A stretch of DNA of 17,830 bases, from contig ONXW01000206.1 of the NCBI GenBank assembly GCA_900321915.1, positions 1 to 17,830 of the forward strand. The letters are read 5' to 3'. Both the position numbers and the translations under genes were made by a program. This DNA is from an uncultured Eubacteriales bacterium. Lineage in GTDB: Bacteria > Bacillota > Clostridia > Lachnospirales > Lachnospiraceae. How positions within the stretch are numbered: position 1 is the stretch's first letter; every line of letters begins with the position of its first letter. Below the pieces are notes generated by a model. The model was given only the letters and a program-made list of their open reading frames with translations, searched no databases and was not told the origin of the DNA. Positions 6,326 through 12,893 of this stretch are shown in pieces.

Positions 6326-8260
6326 ATGAGTGACGAATTAGAGAGAAATGCCGCCGGCGACGTGGACGAGGTCATGAAAAAATATGACCGGGAATCCAAT
6401 GTCCGGATCTGGGAGGGCTATCCCGCGAAGGCTGTCCGCCTGCTTTCGGTGACATTTTCCCTGTACTGCATCTATGTTACGCTGTTCAGCACGGCGATGC
6501 CGGAAGTGAAACTGAATATCTTCCTGGGACTCATCCTGATTCTGGGATATGTGCATTACCCGGCCCGGAAGGGGACGGTGCGGGTTAATTACATCCCCTG
6601 GTATGATATCGTTATCATGGCGGCGGGGGCGTTTCCCTTTTTCTATTTTGCGTCCCGGGCGGAATCCATCATCATGCTGGCCACGAAAGTCACAGCCGAC
6701 CCGCGGATGGTCGTCATGGCTGTCGTGTCTATCCTCGCGATGATGGAGCTGTGCCGCCGGTGCGTCGGCATCCCTATTCTCTGCGTGGTGGGGTCGCTCC
6801 TTGTCTACACATTTATGAATGTCCGGTTCGGCAAGGTCATCTATGACCTCTTCTATACCACGACCGGGCTGATGAACACGCCGATCAACGTCTGCGCGAA
6901 GTATATTGTCGTTTTTATCATTTTCGGAGCATTCCTCGAGAGAACGGGCATCTCCGCCTTCTTCATCAATCTGGCAAATGCGATCGCCGGCGCGTCCTCC
7001 GGCGGCCCCGCGAAGGTCGCGGTGCTTTCCTCCGCCCTCTGCGGTATGGTTTCGGGATCCTCGGTGGGCAATACCGTGACGACGGGTTCTGTCACCATCC
7101 CGATGATGAAAAAGACAGGGTACAATCCGGAATTCGCCGGCGCCGTGGAAGCTGCCGCTTCCACCGGCGGGCAGATCATGCCGCCCATCATGGGCGCGGC
7201 TGCATTCCTGATGGCGGAGTATATGGGAATCCCATATGCCCAGGTGGCCCTGAAGGCGATCCTTCCGGCTGTCCTGTATTTTACGGGAATCTATATCGCC
7301 GTGCACCTTGAGGCGAAAAAGCTGGGGCTCAGGGGAATCCCGAGGGAAGAGCTGCCGGAAATACGCCGGCTCCTTCCGAAGATCTACCTGCTCCTGCCGC
7401 TGATTGTCCTGGTCGTACTGGTTTCCACCAACAGGTACACCATGCAGTTTTCGGCGACGGTGGCTATCGGGATAACCATCCTGGTCGGGCTTGTCAACAG
7501 GGAAGACCGGATTACCCCTGCCAGGATGCTGGACGCCCTGGAAGCCGGGGGGCGGGGAACCATCACGGTCGCGGTAGCCTGCGCCATGGCAGGCCTGGTG
7601 GCCGGCTGCATCACATCCACAGGGCTGGCTTCGAGGCTCATCACGCTGATTGTCAATATTTCCGGCGGGAAGGCCATCATCGCCCTGTTCCTGACCATGC
7701 TGTGCTGCATCGTGCTCGGCATGGGCGTGCCGACAACGGCAAACTACTGTATTATGGCGGCGACATGCGCGCCGATTCTCATGAGCCCGCAGATTGGCAT
7801 CCCGCGGGTGTGCGCCCACTTTTTCGTGTTTTATTTCGGGATTGTGGCGGACATCACGCCGCCGGTAGCGCTGGCGGCCTACGCCGGATCGGCCATCGCG
7901 AAAGCGCCGCCCATGAAGACCGCATTCAATGCTACCAGGCTCGCCATCGCCGCGTTCATCGTGCCTTACATCTTTGCTTTCAACCCTGTTATGCTCTTTG
8001 AATTCACGGAGGGAACCTCCGGCGCTCTGCGCCTCCTGGAGGTGATTCAGCTGATTGCGACTTCGCTCCTGGGCCTGTTCTCCGTGGCAGCCGCCCTGAA
8101 CGGATTTCTCTGGAAACCCATCAATCCGGCATTCCGCGTTATTATGACTGCGGGCGGCCTCCTGCTCATGGTACCCGGCACAGTAACAGATATCATCGGC
8201 CTGGCGGTATGTGCGGCGGTGTTCCTGCTGCAGAGAAATATCGCAAAAGCGCAGCCATGA
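6326..8260 (+). CDS. TAXI-type TRAP transporter fused permease (4TM/12TM, DctQM fusion)
   Basis: Ion-gradient-driven membrane permease that works with the upstream receptor lipoprotein. The 644-residue length, a short cytosolic N-terminus (about 1-32), a small-subunit-like block of helices (about 36-165), and a long DctM-like domain from about 185 fit the fused-permease family. Recognisable conserved stretches are FGAFLERTGISAFF (200-213), SGSSVGNTVTTGSVTIPMMK (243-262) and GGQIMPPIMGAAAFLMAEYMG (281-301, trimmed), then a second inverted-repeat half with GMGVPTTANYC and FYFGIVADITPPVALAAYA. The start at 6326 has GGGGAAGGGAA upstream. It is separated from the receptor gene by 111 bases that hold hairpins but no obvious promoter, so the two are probably co-transcribed. 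The family is sure; the substrate is unproven. Confidence 0.93.
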   Translation: MSDELERNAAGDVDEVMKKYDRESNVRIWEGYPAKAVRLLSVTFSLYCIYVTLFSTAMPEVKLNIFLGLILILGYVHYPARKGTVRVNYIPWYDIVIMAAGAFPFFYFASRAESIIMLATKVTADPRMVVMAVVSILAMMELCRRCVGIPILCVVGSLLVYTFMNVRFGKVIYDLFYTTTGLMNTPINVCAKYIVVFIIFGAFLERTGISAFFINLANAIAGASSGGPAKVAVLSSALCGMVSGSSVGNTVTTGSVTIPMMKKTGYNPEFAGAVEAAASTGGQIMPPIMGAAAFLMAEYMGIPYAQVALKAILPAVLYFTGIYIAVHLEAKKLGLRGIPREELPEIRRLLPKIYLLLPLIVLVVLVSTNRYTMQFSATVAIGITILVGLVNREDRITPARMLDALEAGGRGTITVAVACAMAGLVAGCITSTGLASRLITLIVNISGGKAIIALFLTMLCCIVLGMGVPTTANYCIMAATCAPILMSPQIGIPRVCAHFFVFYFGIVADITPPVALAAYAGSAIAKAPPMKTAFNATRLAIAAFIVPYIFAFNPVMLFEFTEGTSGALRLLEVIQLIATSLLGLFSVAAALNGFLWKPINPAFRVIMTAGGLLLMVPGTVTDIIGLAVCAAVFLLQRNIAKAQP

Positions 8261-8298
8261 AAAAAAGTCTTAATATCATGAAATAAATTTATGAGGGA

Positions 8299-8314
8299 TT
8301 GTGTCGAATTTTGA
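8299..8314 (+). promoter_or_regulatory. Possible GlnL-like direct repeat upstream of gltS
   Basis: TTGTGT-N4-TTTTGA resembles the B. subtilis GlnL site as I recall it (TTTTGT-N4-TTTTGT), with one mismatch in each half. AGGGAT also occurs at 8294-8299 and 8315-8320, 21 bases apart. The region is AT-rich and chance matches are easy. I found no convincing -35/-10 pair for gltS. Confidence 0.25.
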
Positions 8315-8355
8315 AGGGATAAGGGTAAGATTTCGTCAGAAAGTATGAAAAGCGC

Positions 8356-8377
8356 TTGAAGCGGGAAACCGCTTCGA
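8356..8377 (+). other. GNRA-type hairpin in the gltS leader
   Basis: TTGAAGCGG pairs with CCGCTTCGA over a GAAA tetraloop: nine base pairs including one G-T(U) wobble. It lies 18 bases before the gltS start and directly abuts the next hairpin. AAGCG at 8350-8354 could compete for the same 3' arm, giving an alternative fold. Confidence 0.65.
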
Positions 8378-8395
8378 AAAGAAAGGGGTTTCTTT
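8378..8395 (+). promoter_or_regulatory. Hairpin that presents the gltS Shine-Dalgarno in its loop
   Basis: AAAGAAA (8378-8384) is perfectly complementary to TTTCTTT (8389-8395), leaving GGGG, the core of the ribosome binding site, as the loop. The ATG follows immediately at 8396. The A/U-rich stem would be weak, so it may act as a thermolabile or ribosome-competed gate, or simply be a chance repeat. Confidence 0.45.
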
Positions 8396-9586
8396 ATGAC
8401 AGTTTTAGAACTTGATATGTATCAGGCGACAGCGGTTGCGGTCATCATGCTGCTTATCGGACGTGTTCTGGTATCAAAGATCGCATTCCTGAGAAAGTAC
8501 TGTATTCCGGCACCGGTTGTCGGCGGACTTATTTTCGCTATTGCGCATGTGATTCTCCGTTCCATGGGAATCGTAGAGTTCAGTCTTGATACCACGCTCC
8601 AGTCTGTATTCATGACCGCATTCTTCTGCTCTGTCGGTTATATGGCAGCTTTCGGCGAGCTGAAAAAGGGCGGAATCGGCGTTGTCAAATTCCTGATTCT
8701 CGCTATTGCCATGTGCTGCATCCAGGACCTTGTCGGCGGATTCGGCGCCAAGATGTTCGGCCTTGACGGAAGACTCGGCCTGGCCATGGGTTCCATCCCG
8801 CTGGTAGGCGGACACGGAACAGCAGGTTCCTTCGGACCGTTCCTTGAGGATATGGGCGTTGAGAATGCCACCACCGTCGCTGTTGCGGCAGCAACCTACG
8901 GCCTGATTTCCGGATGTATGATCGGCGGCCCGATCGCTACCGGAAAGATTCGTAAGTATCACCTGCAGTCTGTCGGGGCAGAGACCGTGAAGACAGAGGA
9001 GACCGTTCCGGTTGACACCGATACGGGCGCCCTGGATGAAGCCAACATTATGAACGCGGTTATTTATATCATCATCGCAGTCGGCGCGGGTACCATCGTC
9101 GCGGCCATCCTCGGCAAGTTCATTACCCTGCCGGGCTACATCGGCGCCATGATTGTCGGCGCAACCGTCCGCAACGTGCAGGAAGCGAGAGGCGTAAAGG
9201 TTCCGATGGCTGAGATGGGCGCAATCGGCAATGTCTGCCTATCCGTATTCCTGGGCCTTGCCATGATTAACCTGAAGCTGTGGCAGCTGGTTGCCCTGGC
9301 GCTTCCGATGATTGTCATTCTTCTTCTCCAGACGGTTATCATGTTCTGCTACGCAAGCTTCGTTGTATTCAACCTCATGGGCCGCGACTACGATGCAGCT
9401 ACCCTGGCCTCCGGCTTCTGCGGATTCGGCATGGGCGCCACACCGAACGCCATGGCTAACATGCAGGCTGTAACCAGCCAGTTCGGACCCGCACCGGTCG
9501 CATTCATGATTGTGCCGCTGGTAGGTTCCCTGTTCATCGACTTCTTCAACGCTGCAATCATTACCGCATTCGCAAACTTCCTGTAA
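8396..9586 (+). CDS. gltS: Sodium/glutamate symporter GltS (ESS family)
   Basis: Sodium-driven glutamate uptake across the cytoplasmic membrane. The 396-residue protein is the normal length and shows the two-fold inverted repeat of the family. The first re-entrant loop is the SIPLVGGHGTAGSFGPF region with GHGTA at 139-143. The second is FGMGATPNAMANM (344-356). Hydrophobic helices fill 10-30, 36-55, 72-86, 93-113, 160-183, 220-240, 247-262, 275-318 and 365-395. The start is preceded by AAAGGGG at a seven-base spacing. It follows the TRAP permease by 135 bases with no terminator seen, so part of its message may come from upstream. Having two different uptake systems next to glutamate dehydrogenase supports a local glutamate economy. 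Confidence 0.95.
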   Translation: MTVLELDMYQATAVAVIMLLIGRVLVSKIAFLRKYCIPAPVVGGLIFAIAHVILRSMGIVEFSLDTTLQSVFMTAFFCSVGYMAAFGELKKGGIGVVKFLILAIAMCCIQDLVGGFGAKMFGLDGRLGLAMGSIPLVGGHGTAGSFGPFLEDMGVENATTVAVAAATYGLISGCMIGGPIATGKIRKYHLQSVGAETVKTEETVPVDTDTGALDEANIMNAVIYIIIAVGAGTIVAAILGKFITLPGYIGAMIVGATVRNVQEARGVKVPMAEMGAIGNVCLSVFLGLAMINLKLWQLVALALPMIVILLLQTVIMFCYASFVVFNLMGRDYDAATLASGFCGFGMGATPNAMANMQAVTSQFGPAPVAFMIVPLVGSLFIDFFNAAIITAFANFL

Positions 9587-9666
9587 GGACAGCAGAATCT
9601 GCGAATATCGCATAAAACGCAGCTGCCCGGAGAATATAATAACCTACAAAAAATAATAATCTTCTT

Positions 9667-9681
9667 TGTGCAATTTGCACA
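9667..9681 (+). promoter_or_regulatory. Operator-like palindrome after gltS
   Basis: TGTGCAA-T-TTGCACA has perfect 7-base arms around a single T. It lies six bases before the next hairpin and about 128 bases upstream of the gdh -35 box. As RNA the loop would be too small unless the inner pairs open, so a dimeric DNA-binding site is the better reading. The protein is unknown. Confidence 0.45.
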
Positions 9682-9687
9682 GAAACC

Positions 9688-9732
9688 GATACGGGGGACG
9701 GAAATCCCCCGTATCAATAACCCTCGGGTTAT
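9688..9732 (+). terminator. Tandem hairpins after gltS, probable terminator region
   Basis: The first stem, GATACGGGGG/CCCCCGTATC (9688-9697 with 9706-9715), is ten perfect pairs. The second, ATAACC/GGTTAT (9717-9722 with 9727-9732), has a CTCG loop. The nearest T run (9744-9750) starts 11 bases later, so this is not a textbook intrinsic terminator. It may stop gltS transcription inefficiently or protect its 3' end. Confidence 0.55.
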
Positions 9733-9808
9733 AGAGATTGACGTTTTTTTGACGAAATCCCCGGAAACCATAAGCAATAATGAATAAGAACTATTTGATG
9801 AATGGTAT

Positions 9809-9837
9809 TTGCTTATCCGGAGATAATGATCTATAAT
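9809..9837 (+). promoter_or_regulatory. Promoter of the glutamate dehydrogenase gene
   Basis: TTGCTT (9809-9814) and a perfect TATAAT (9832-9837) are 17 bases apart. A dyad TTATC-CGGA-GATAA (9813-9826) overlaps the -35 box and spacer and could be an operator. A GATC (9828-9831) touches the -10 box, so methylation by the Dam-type enzyme could matter. The leader would be about 110 bases. Confidence 0.78.
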
Positions 9838-9854
9838 AGTACCGTAAAGAAAAA

Positions 9855-9896
9855 TTCAACAAAACGAGAGGCAATTGTAATAAATGTTTTGTTGAA
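9855..9896 (+). other. Stem-loop in the gdh mRNA leader
   Basis: TTCAACAAAAC (9855-9865) is perfectly complementary to GTTTTGTTGAA (9886-9896), an 11-base-pair stem with a 20-base loop. It begins about a dozen bases after the expected transcription start, so it would form near the 5' end of the message. A T8 run (9926-9933) follows 29 bases later. Likely roles are 5'-end stabilisation or weak attenuation. Confidence 0.6.
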
Positions 9897-9954
9897 ATTT
9901 TCTATAAAAATGAACCAATTAATTATTTTTTTTATAAGCAGGAGGTAGATTCCA

Positions 9955-11313
9955 ATGAACGCTTATATCGAGAGAGTCATCGAAGACGTAAGAAAAAAGA
10001 ATGCAACTGAGCCGGAGTTCATCCAGACCGTAGAAGAGGTTCTTTCCTCTCTTGGCCCGGTTATCGAAGCTCATCCGGAATATGAGAAGGCTGCTCTTCT
10101 TGAGAGAATGGTAGAGCCGGAGAGAACCGTTGAGTTCCGCGTCACCTGGGAAGATGACAACCACGTATGGCACGTAAACCGCGGCTACCGCGTACAGTTC
10201 AACAGCGCTATCGGACCGTACAAGGGCGGTATCCGTTTCGCTCCGAGCGTAAACCTCTCCATCATCAAGTTCCTTGGTTTCGAGCAGTGCTTCAAGGACA
10301 GCCTTACAACCCTTCCGATCGGCGGAGCTAAGGGTGGTTCTGACTTCGATCCGAACGGCAAGAGCGATGCAGAAATCATGAGATTCTGCCAGGCCTTCAT
10401 GACTGAGCTCTATCGTCACATTGGTCCGGACATCGACTGCCCGGCTGGTGACCTTGGATGCGGCGGCCGTGAGATCGGCTACATGTTCGGCGCTTGGAGA
10501 AGACTGACCGGTACCTATGCTAACGGTGCTCTTTCCGGTAAGGCAATGCCGTTCGGCGGATCTATCCTTCGTCCGGAAGCAACCGGTTTCGGTGCTGTTT
10601 ACTATCTTGAGTCCGTACTTGCACACGAGAACGACACCATGAAGGGCAAGAGAGTTGCTCTGGCTGGTTTCGGAAACGTTGCATGGGGCGTAGCTACCAA
10701 GCTTGCTGAGCTCGGTGCCAAGGCTGTTACCCTGTCCGGTCCGGATGGCTACATCTACGATCCGGAAGGCATTGTTACCCAGGAGAAGATTGACTACCTG
10801 CTTGAGATGAGAGCTTCCGGCCGCAACAAGGTTCAGGATTATGCTGACAAGTTCGGCGTACAGTTCTTCGCAGGCCAGAAGCCGTGGGGCCAGAAGGATG
10901 TCGATATCGTTATGCCGTGCGCAACCCAGAACGATGTCAACATGGAAGAGGCTAAGAAGATTGTCGACAACGGTATCAAGTACTACATCGAAGTTGCTAA
11001 CATGCCGACAACCAACGACGCTCTTGCTTATCTGATGTCCCAGAAGAACATGATCGTTGCTCCGTCCAAGGCTGTTAACGCCGGCGGCGTATCCGTATCT
11101 GCTCTTGAGATGTCCCAGAACTCCGAGAGACTGTTCTGGAGCGCTGAGGAAGTTGATGCTAAGCTTCACCAGATCATGAAGGGTATCCACGATGGTTCCG
11201 CAGCTGCAGCTGAGAGATATGGTCTTGGCTACAACCTGGTTGCCGGTGCTAACATCGTTGCATTCCAGAAGATTGCTGACGCTATGATGGGCCAGGGTAT
11301 TGCATGGTCATAA
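9955..11313 (+). CDS. gdhA: Glutamate dehydrogenase, hexameric, probably NAD-dependent
   Basis: Interconverts glutamate and 2-oxoglutarate plus ammonia in the cytoplasm. The 452-residue protein has the substrate site GPYKGGIRF (Lys90), FLGFEQCFK (Lys114), catalytic Lys126 in PIGGAKGGSDFDP, and Asp166 in PAGDLG. A Rossmann motif GFGNVA (238-243) and a late AGGVSVSALEMSQNSER follow. Many blocks look near-identical to the C. symbiosum enzyme as I recall it. Phe239, Pro263 and Asp264 correspond to F238, P262 and D263 of that NAD-specific enzyme, pointing to NAD and thus to glutamate catabolism. The gene has its own promoter, an AGGAGGT site eight bases before the start, and a strong terminator. 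Codon use is unlike its neighbours, with many GCT, GTT and CTT codons, as expected for a very highly expressed gene. Confidence 0.95.
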   Translation: MNAYIERVIEDVRKKNATEPEFIQTVEEVLSSLGPVIEAHPEYEKAALLERMVEPERTVEFRVTWEDDNHVWHVNRGYRVQFNSAIGPYKGGIRFAPSVNLSIIKFLGFEQCFKDSLTTLPIGGAKGGSDFDPNGKSDAEIMRFCQAFMTELYRHIGPDIDCPAGDLGCGGREIGYMFGAWRRLTGTYANGALSGKAMPFGGSILRPEATGFGAVYYLESVLAHENDTMKGKRVALAGFGNVAWGVATKLAELGAKAVTLSGPDGYIYDPEGIVTQEKIDYLLEMRASGRNKVQDYADKFGVQFFAGQKPWGQKDVDIVMPCATQNDVNMEEAKKIVDNGIKYYIEVANMPTTNDALAYLMSQKNMIVAPSKAVNAGGVSVSALEMSQNSERLFWSAEEVDAKLHQIMKGIHDGSAAAAERYGLGYNLVAGANIVAFQKIADAMMGQGIAWS

Positions 11314-11359
11314 TCGGCCGGCTTACCGCCTGAAATTTCAATAAGCAATATTCCAATGG

Positions 11360-11390
11360 GGCTGCCGCAGTGATGCGGCAGCCTTTTTTT
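11360..11390 (+). terminator. Intrinsic terminator after gdh
   Basis: A perfect 10-base-pair stem GGCTGCCGCA/TGCGGCAGCC (11360-11369 with 11374-11383) with a GTGA loop is followed directly by seven Ts (11384-11390). Confidence 0.96.
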
Positions 11391-11403
11391 ACGTGCTGTA
11401 AGG

Positions 11404-11431
11404 TTGACTTTTTGCGCGTTTGTGCTTAAAT
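11404..11431 (+). promoter_or_regulatory. Promoter of the S1-dtd-peptidase-PPIase-transporter unit
   Basis: TTGACT (11404-11409, five of six matches) and TTAAAT (11426-11431, four of six) are 16 bases apart, right after the gdh terminator. Alternative -10 registers one or two bases later are possible. Confidence 0.5.
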
Positions 11432-11449
11432 ATAGATATGTTTAAAAAT

Positions 11450-11457
11450 AGGAGGAA
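11450..11457 (+). promoter_or_regulatory. Ribosome binding site that fixes the S1 protein start
   Basis: AGGAGGAA lies seven bases before the ATG at 11465. The upstream in-frame ATG at 11420 overlaps the predicted promoter and would put this site inside the coding region, so it is rejected. Confidence 0.9.
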
Positions 11458-11464
11458 CAGTATT

Positions 11465-12406
11465 ATGTCTGAAGAAATGAAGAACACGGCCGCAGAGGCA
11501 GCCCCGGAAACAGCACAGGAATCCATGGCGGATTTCGAGAAGGAGATTGACGCATCCTTCCGCCGTCTGCATGTGGGGGATATGGTTACCGGAAGTGTTG
11601 TCAGCGTGACCGAGGACCAGGTTATGGTAGACCTCGGAACCTATGTGGGCGGCATTATCGATAAACAGAACCTGAGCAATGATCCTGAGTTCAACCTCAA
11701 GGAAGAGATCCACGCCGGCGACGAGATCACTGCAACTGTCATCAAGATGGATGACGGCAGCGGCAATGTGGTCCTGTCCCGCAAGGAGGCGAACGACAAG
11801 CTGACATGGGAAAAGCTGCGCGAGATGATGAACGAGCGCACCATGGTTCCCGTCACCGTCCTGGAAGCTGTCAAGAGCGGCGTCACCGCGAAGCTGGAGG
11901 GCATGCGCGCCTTTATTCCGGCATCCCGCATTTCCAACACCTATGTGGAAGACCTGAATGAGTGGGTCGGCAAGACCATCGATGTCACCGTTATCGAGGC
12001 GGATGAGGCGAAGAAGCACCTGGTTCTTTCCGGCAGGGAGGCAGCCCGCGCGAAGGAGAAAGAGGCCAAGGCGGCAAAGATCGCGAAGTGCGAGGTCGGA
12101 TCCGTGATGGAAGGTACCGTTGAGACCATCAAGCCCTACGGCGCGTTTGTCACACTGGACAACGGACTGTCCGGGCTCGTCCACATTTCCCAGATCAGCA
12201 GAAAGCGCATCCCGCACCCGTCCGCTGTCCTGAAGGAAGGCCAGAAGGTTACGGTGAGGGTTATCAACAAGAAGGACGGCAAGCTCAGCCTCAGCATGCG
12301 TGAGACTGCCCCGGAAGAGGCGCCGGATGACCAGGTCCCGGCATACCAGAACAGCGATGCCCTGACCACCACACTTGGTGATCTTTTCAAGGATCTGAAG
12401 TTCTGA
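11465..12406 (+). CDS. S1 RNA-binding domain protein with three S1 repeats
   Basis: The 313-residue cytoplasmic protein has an acidic, Ala/Glu-rich N-terminus (1-30) followed by three OB-fold S1 domains. Domain 1 spans about 35-107 (HVGDMVTGSVVSV to NVVLSRKEA), domain 2 about 126-194 (MVPVTVLEAVKSGVTAK to HLVLSGREA), and domain 3 about 210-281 (VGSVMEGTVETIKPYGAFV to LSLSMRE). Domain 3 is the most canonical, with GAFVTLDNGLSGLVHISQIS. This is the usual Firmicute arrangement of short ribosomal-S1-like proteins, which lack the six domains of the proteobacterial S1. It probably binds mRNA or the ribosome; its exact role is not established. A Lys/Ala-rich helix (195-209) separates domains 2 and 3. 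The dtd gene begins 12 bases after its stop. Confidence 0.9.
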   Translation: MSEEMKNTAAEAAPETAQESMADFEKEIDASFRRLHVGDMVTGSVVSVTEDQVMVDLGTYVGGIIDKQNLSNDPEFNLKEEIHAGDEITATVIKMDDGSGNVVLSRKEANDKLTWEKLREMMNERTMVPVTVLEAVKSGVTAKLEGMRAFIPASRISNTYVEDLNEWVGKTIDVTVIEADEAKKHLVLSGREAARAKEKEAKAAKIAKCEVGSVMEGTVETIKPYGAFVTLDNGLSGLVHISQISRKRIPHPSAVLKEGQKVTVRVINKKDGKLSLSMRETAPEEAPDDQVPAYQNSDALTTTLGDLFKDLKF

Positions 12407-12418
12407 TCGGGGTTATAC

Positions 12419-12871
12419 ATGAGAACTGTATTACAGGTAGTTGACAGGGCGGAAGTCACAGTGGATGACCGCCCTGTCGGCGCTATCGGAAAGGGTTTCC
12501 TGATTCTCCTGGGTGTGGAGGATGAGGATACGGAGGAGCTGACAGATAAAATGATGGACAAAATCTGCAAGCTCCGGATATTTGAAGATGAAAACGGAAA
12601 AACCAACCTCTCCCTGGCTGATGTCGGCGGGGAGATTCTTATGGTGAGCCAGTTTACGCTCTATGCGGACTGCCGCAAGGGAAACCGTCCGAGCTTTGTG
12701 AAGGCGGGAGCCCCGGACCGGGCGGAAAAACTCTACGAGCACGCGATGGCGCGCTGCCGGCAGAACGGTTTCCGGGTGGAACACGGGGAATTCGGCGCTA
12801 TGATGAAGATTTCGCTCATCAACAGCGGCCCGTTCACCCTGATGCTGGACAGCAGGACGCTGTTCGGCTGA
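12419..12871 (+). CDS. dtd: D-aminoacyl-tRNA deacylase
   Basis: Hydrolyses D-aminoacyl-tRNAs (and Gly-tRNA-Ala), preventing D-amino acids from entering proteins. At 150 residues it has normal DTD length. The active-site signature [17 protein letters not shown] covers 77-93, and the cross-subunit Gly-cisPro chirality filter is Gly137-Pro138 in NSGPFT. The conserved EHGEFGAMM region precedes it. Everything needed for activity is present. The start is 12 bases downstream of the S1 gene with only a weak GGGG upstream, so translation is probably coupled. It sits in a run of translation and protein-quality genes. Confidence 0.96.
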   Translation: MRTVLQVVDRAEVTVDDRPVGAIGKGFLILLGVEDEDTEELTDKMMDKICKLRIFEDENGKTNLSLADVGGEILMVSQFTLYADCRKGNRPSFVKAGAPDRAEKLYEHAMARCRQNGFRVEHGEFGAMMKISLINSGPFTLMLDSRTLFG

Positions 12872-12893
12872 TCGCAGGAAGGAAGTAAGACAG

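Larger units (their letters stand above)
9587..9954. other. Structured 368-base intergenic region between gltS and gdh
   Basis: No credible gene lies here; minus-strand frames across it are shadows of gltS. It holds, in order: a palindrome (9667-9681), a GC-rich stem (9688-9715), a short stem (9717-9732), a T7 run (9744-9750) flanked by two copies of TTGACG (9738-9743, 9749-9754), the gdh promoter (9809-9837) and a leader stem-loop (9855-9896). From about 9770 onward it is markedly AT-rich compared with the surrounding genes. Confidence 0.8.

Noticed and set aside
6338..7819. 493-codon minus-strand open frame
   Set aside because: Antisense to the TRAP permease; the translation is rich in His, Arg, Asp and Gly with no family signature, typical of a shadow frame.
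9698..9705. Loop sequence ACGGAAAT, slightly similar to part of the glutamine riboswitch core
   Set aside because: The rest of the glnA-type riboswitch consensus and its stems are absent, and the match is a few bases in a hairpin loop after a gene, not before one.
9738..9754. Two TTGACG boxes that look like strong -35 elements
   Set aside because: No acceptable -10 box lies 16 to 18 bases downstream of either copy, while a good promoter exists at 9809-9837.
9919..11190. 423-codon minus-strand open frame across gdh
   Set aside because: Shadow of the glutamate dehydrogenase gene; no ribosome binding site or recognisable domain.
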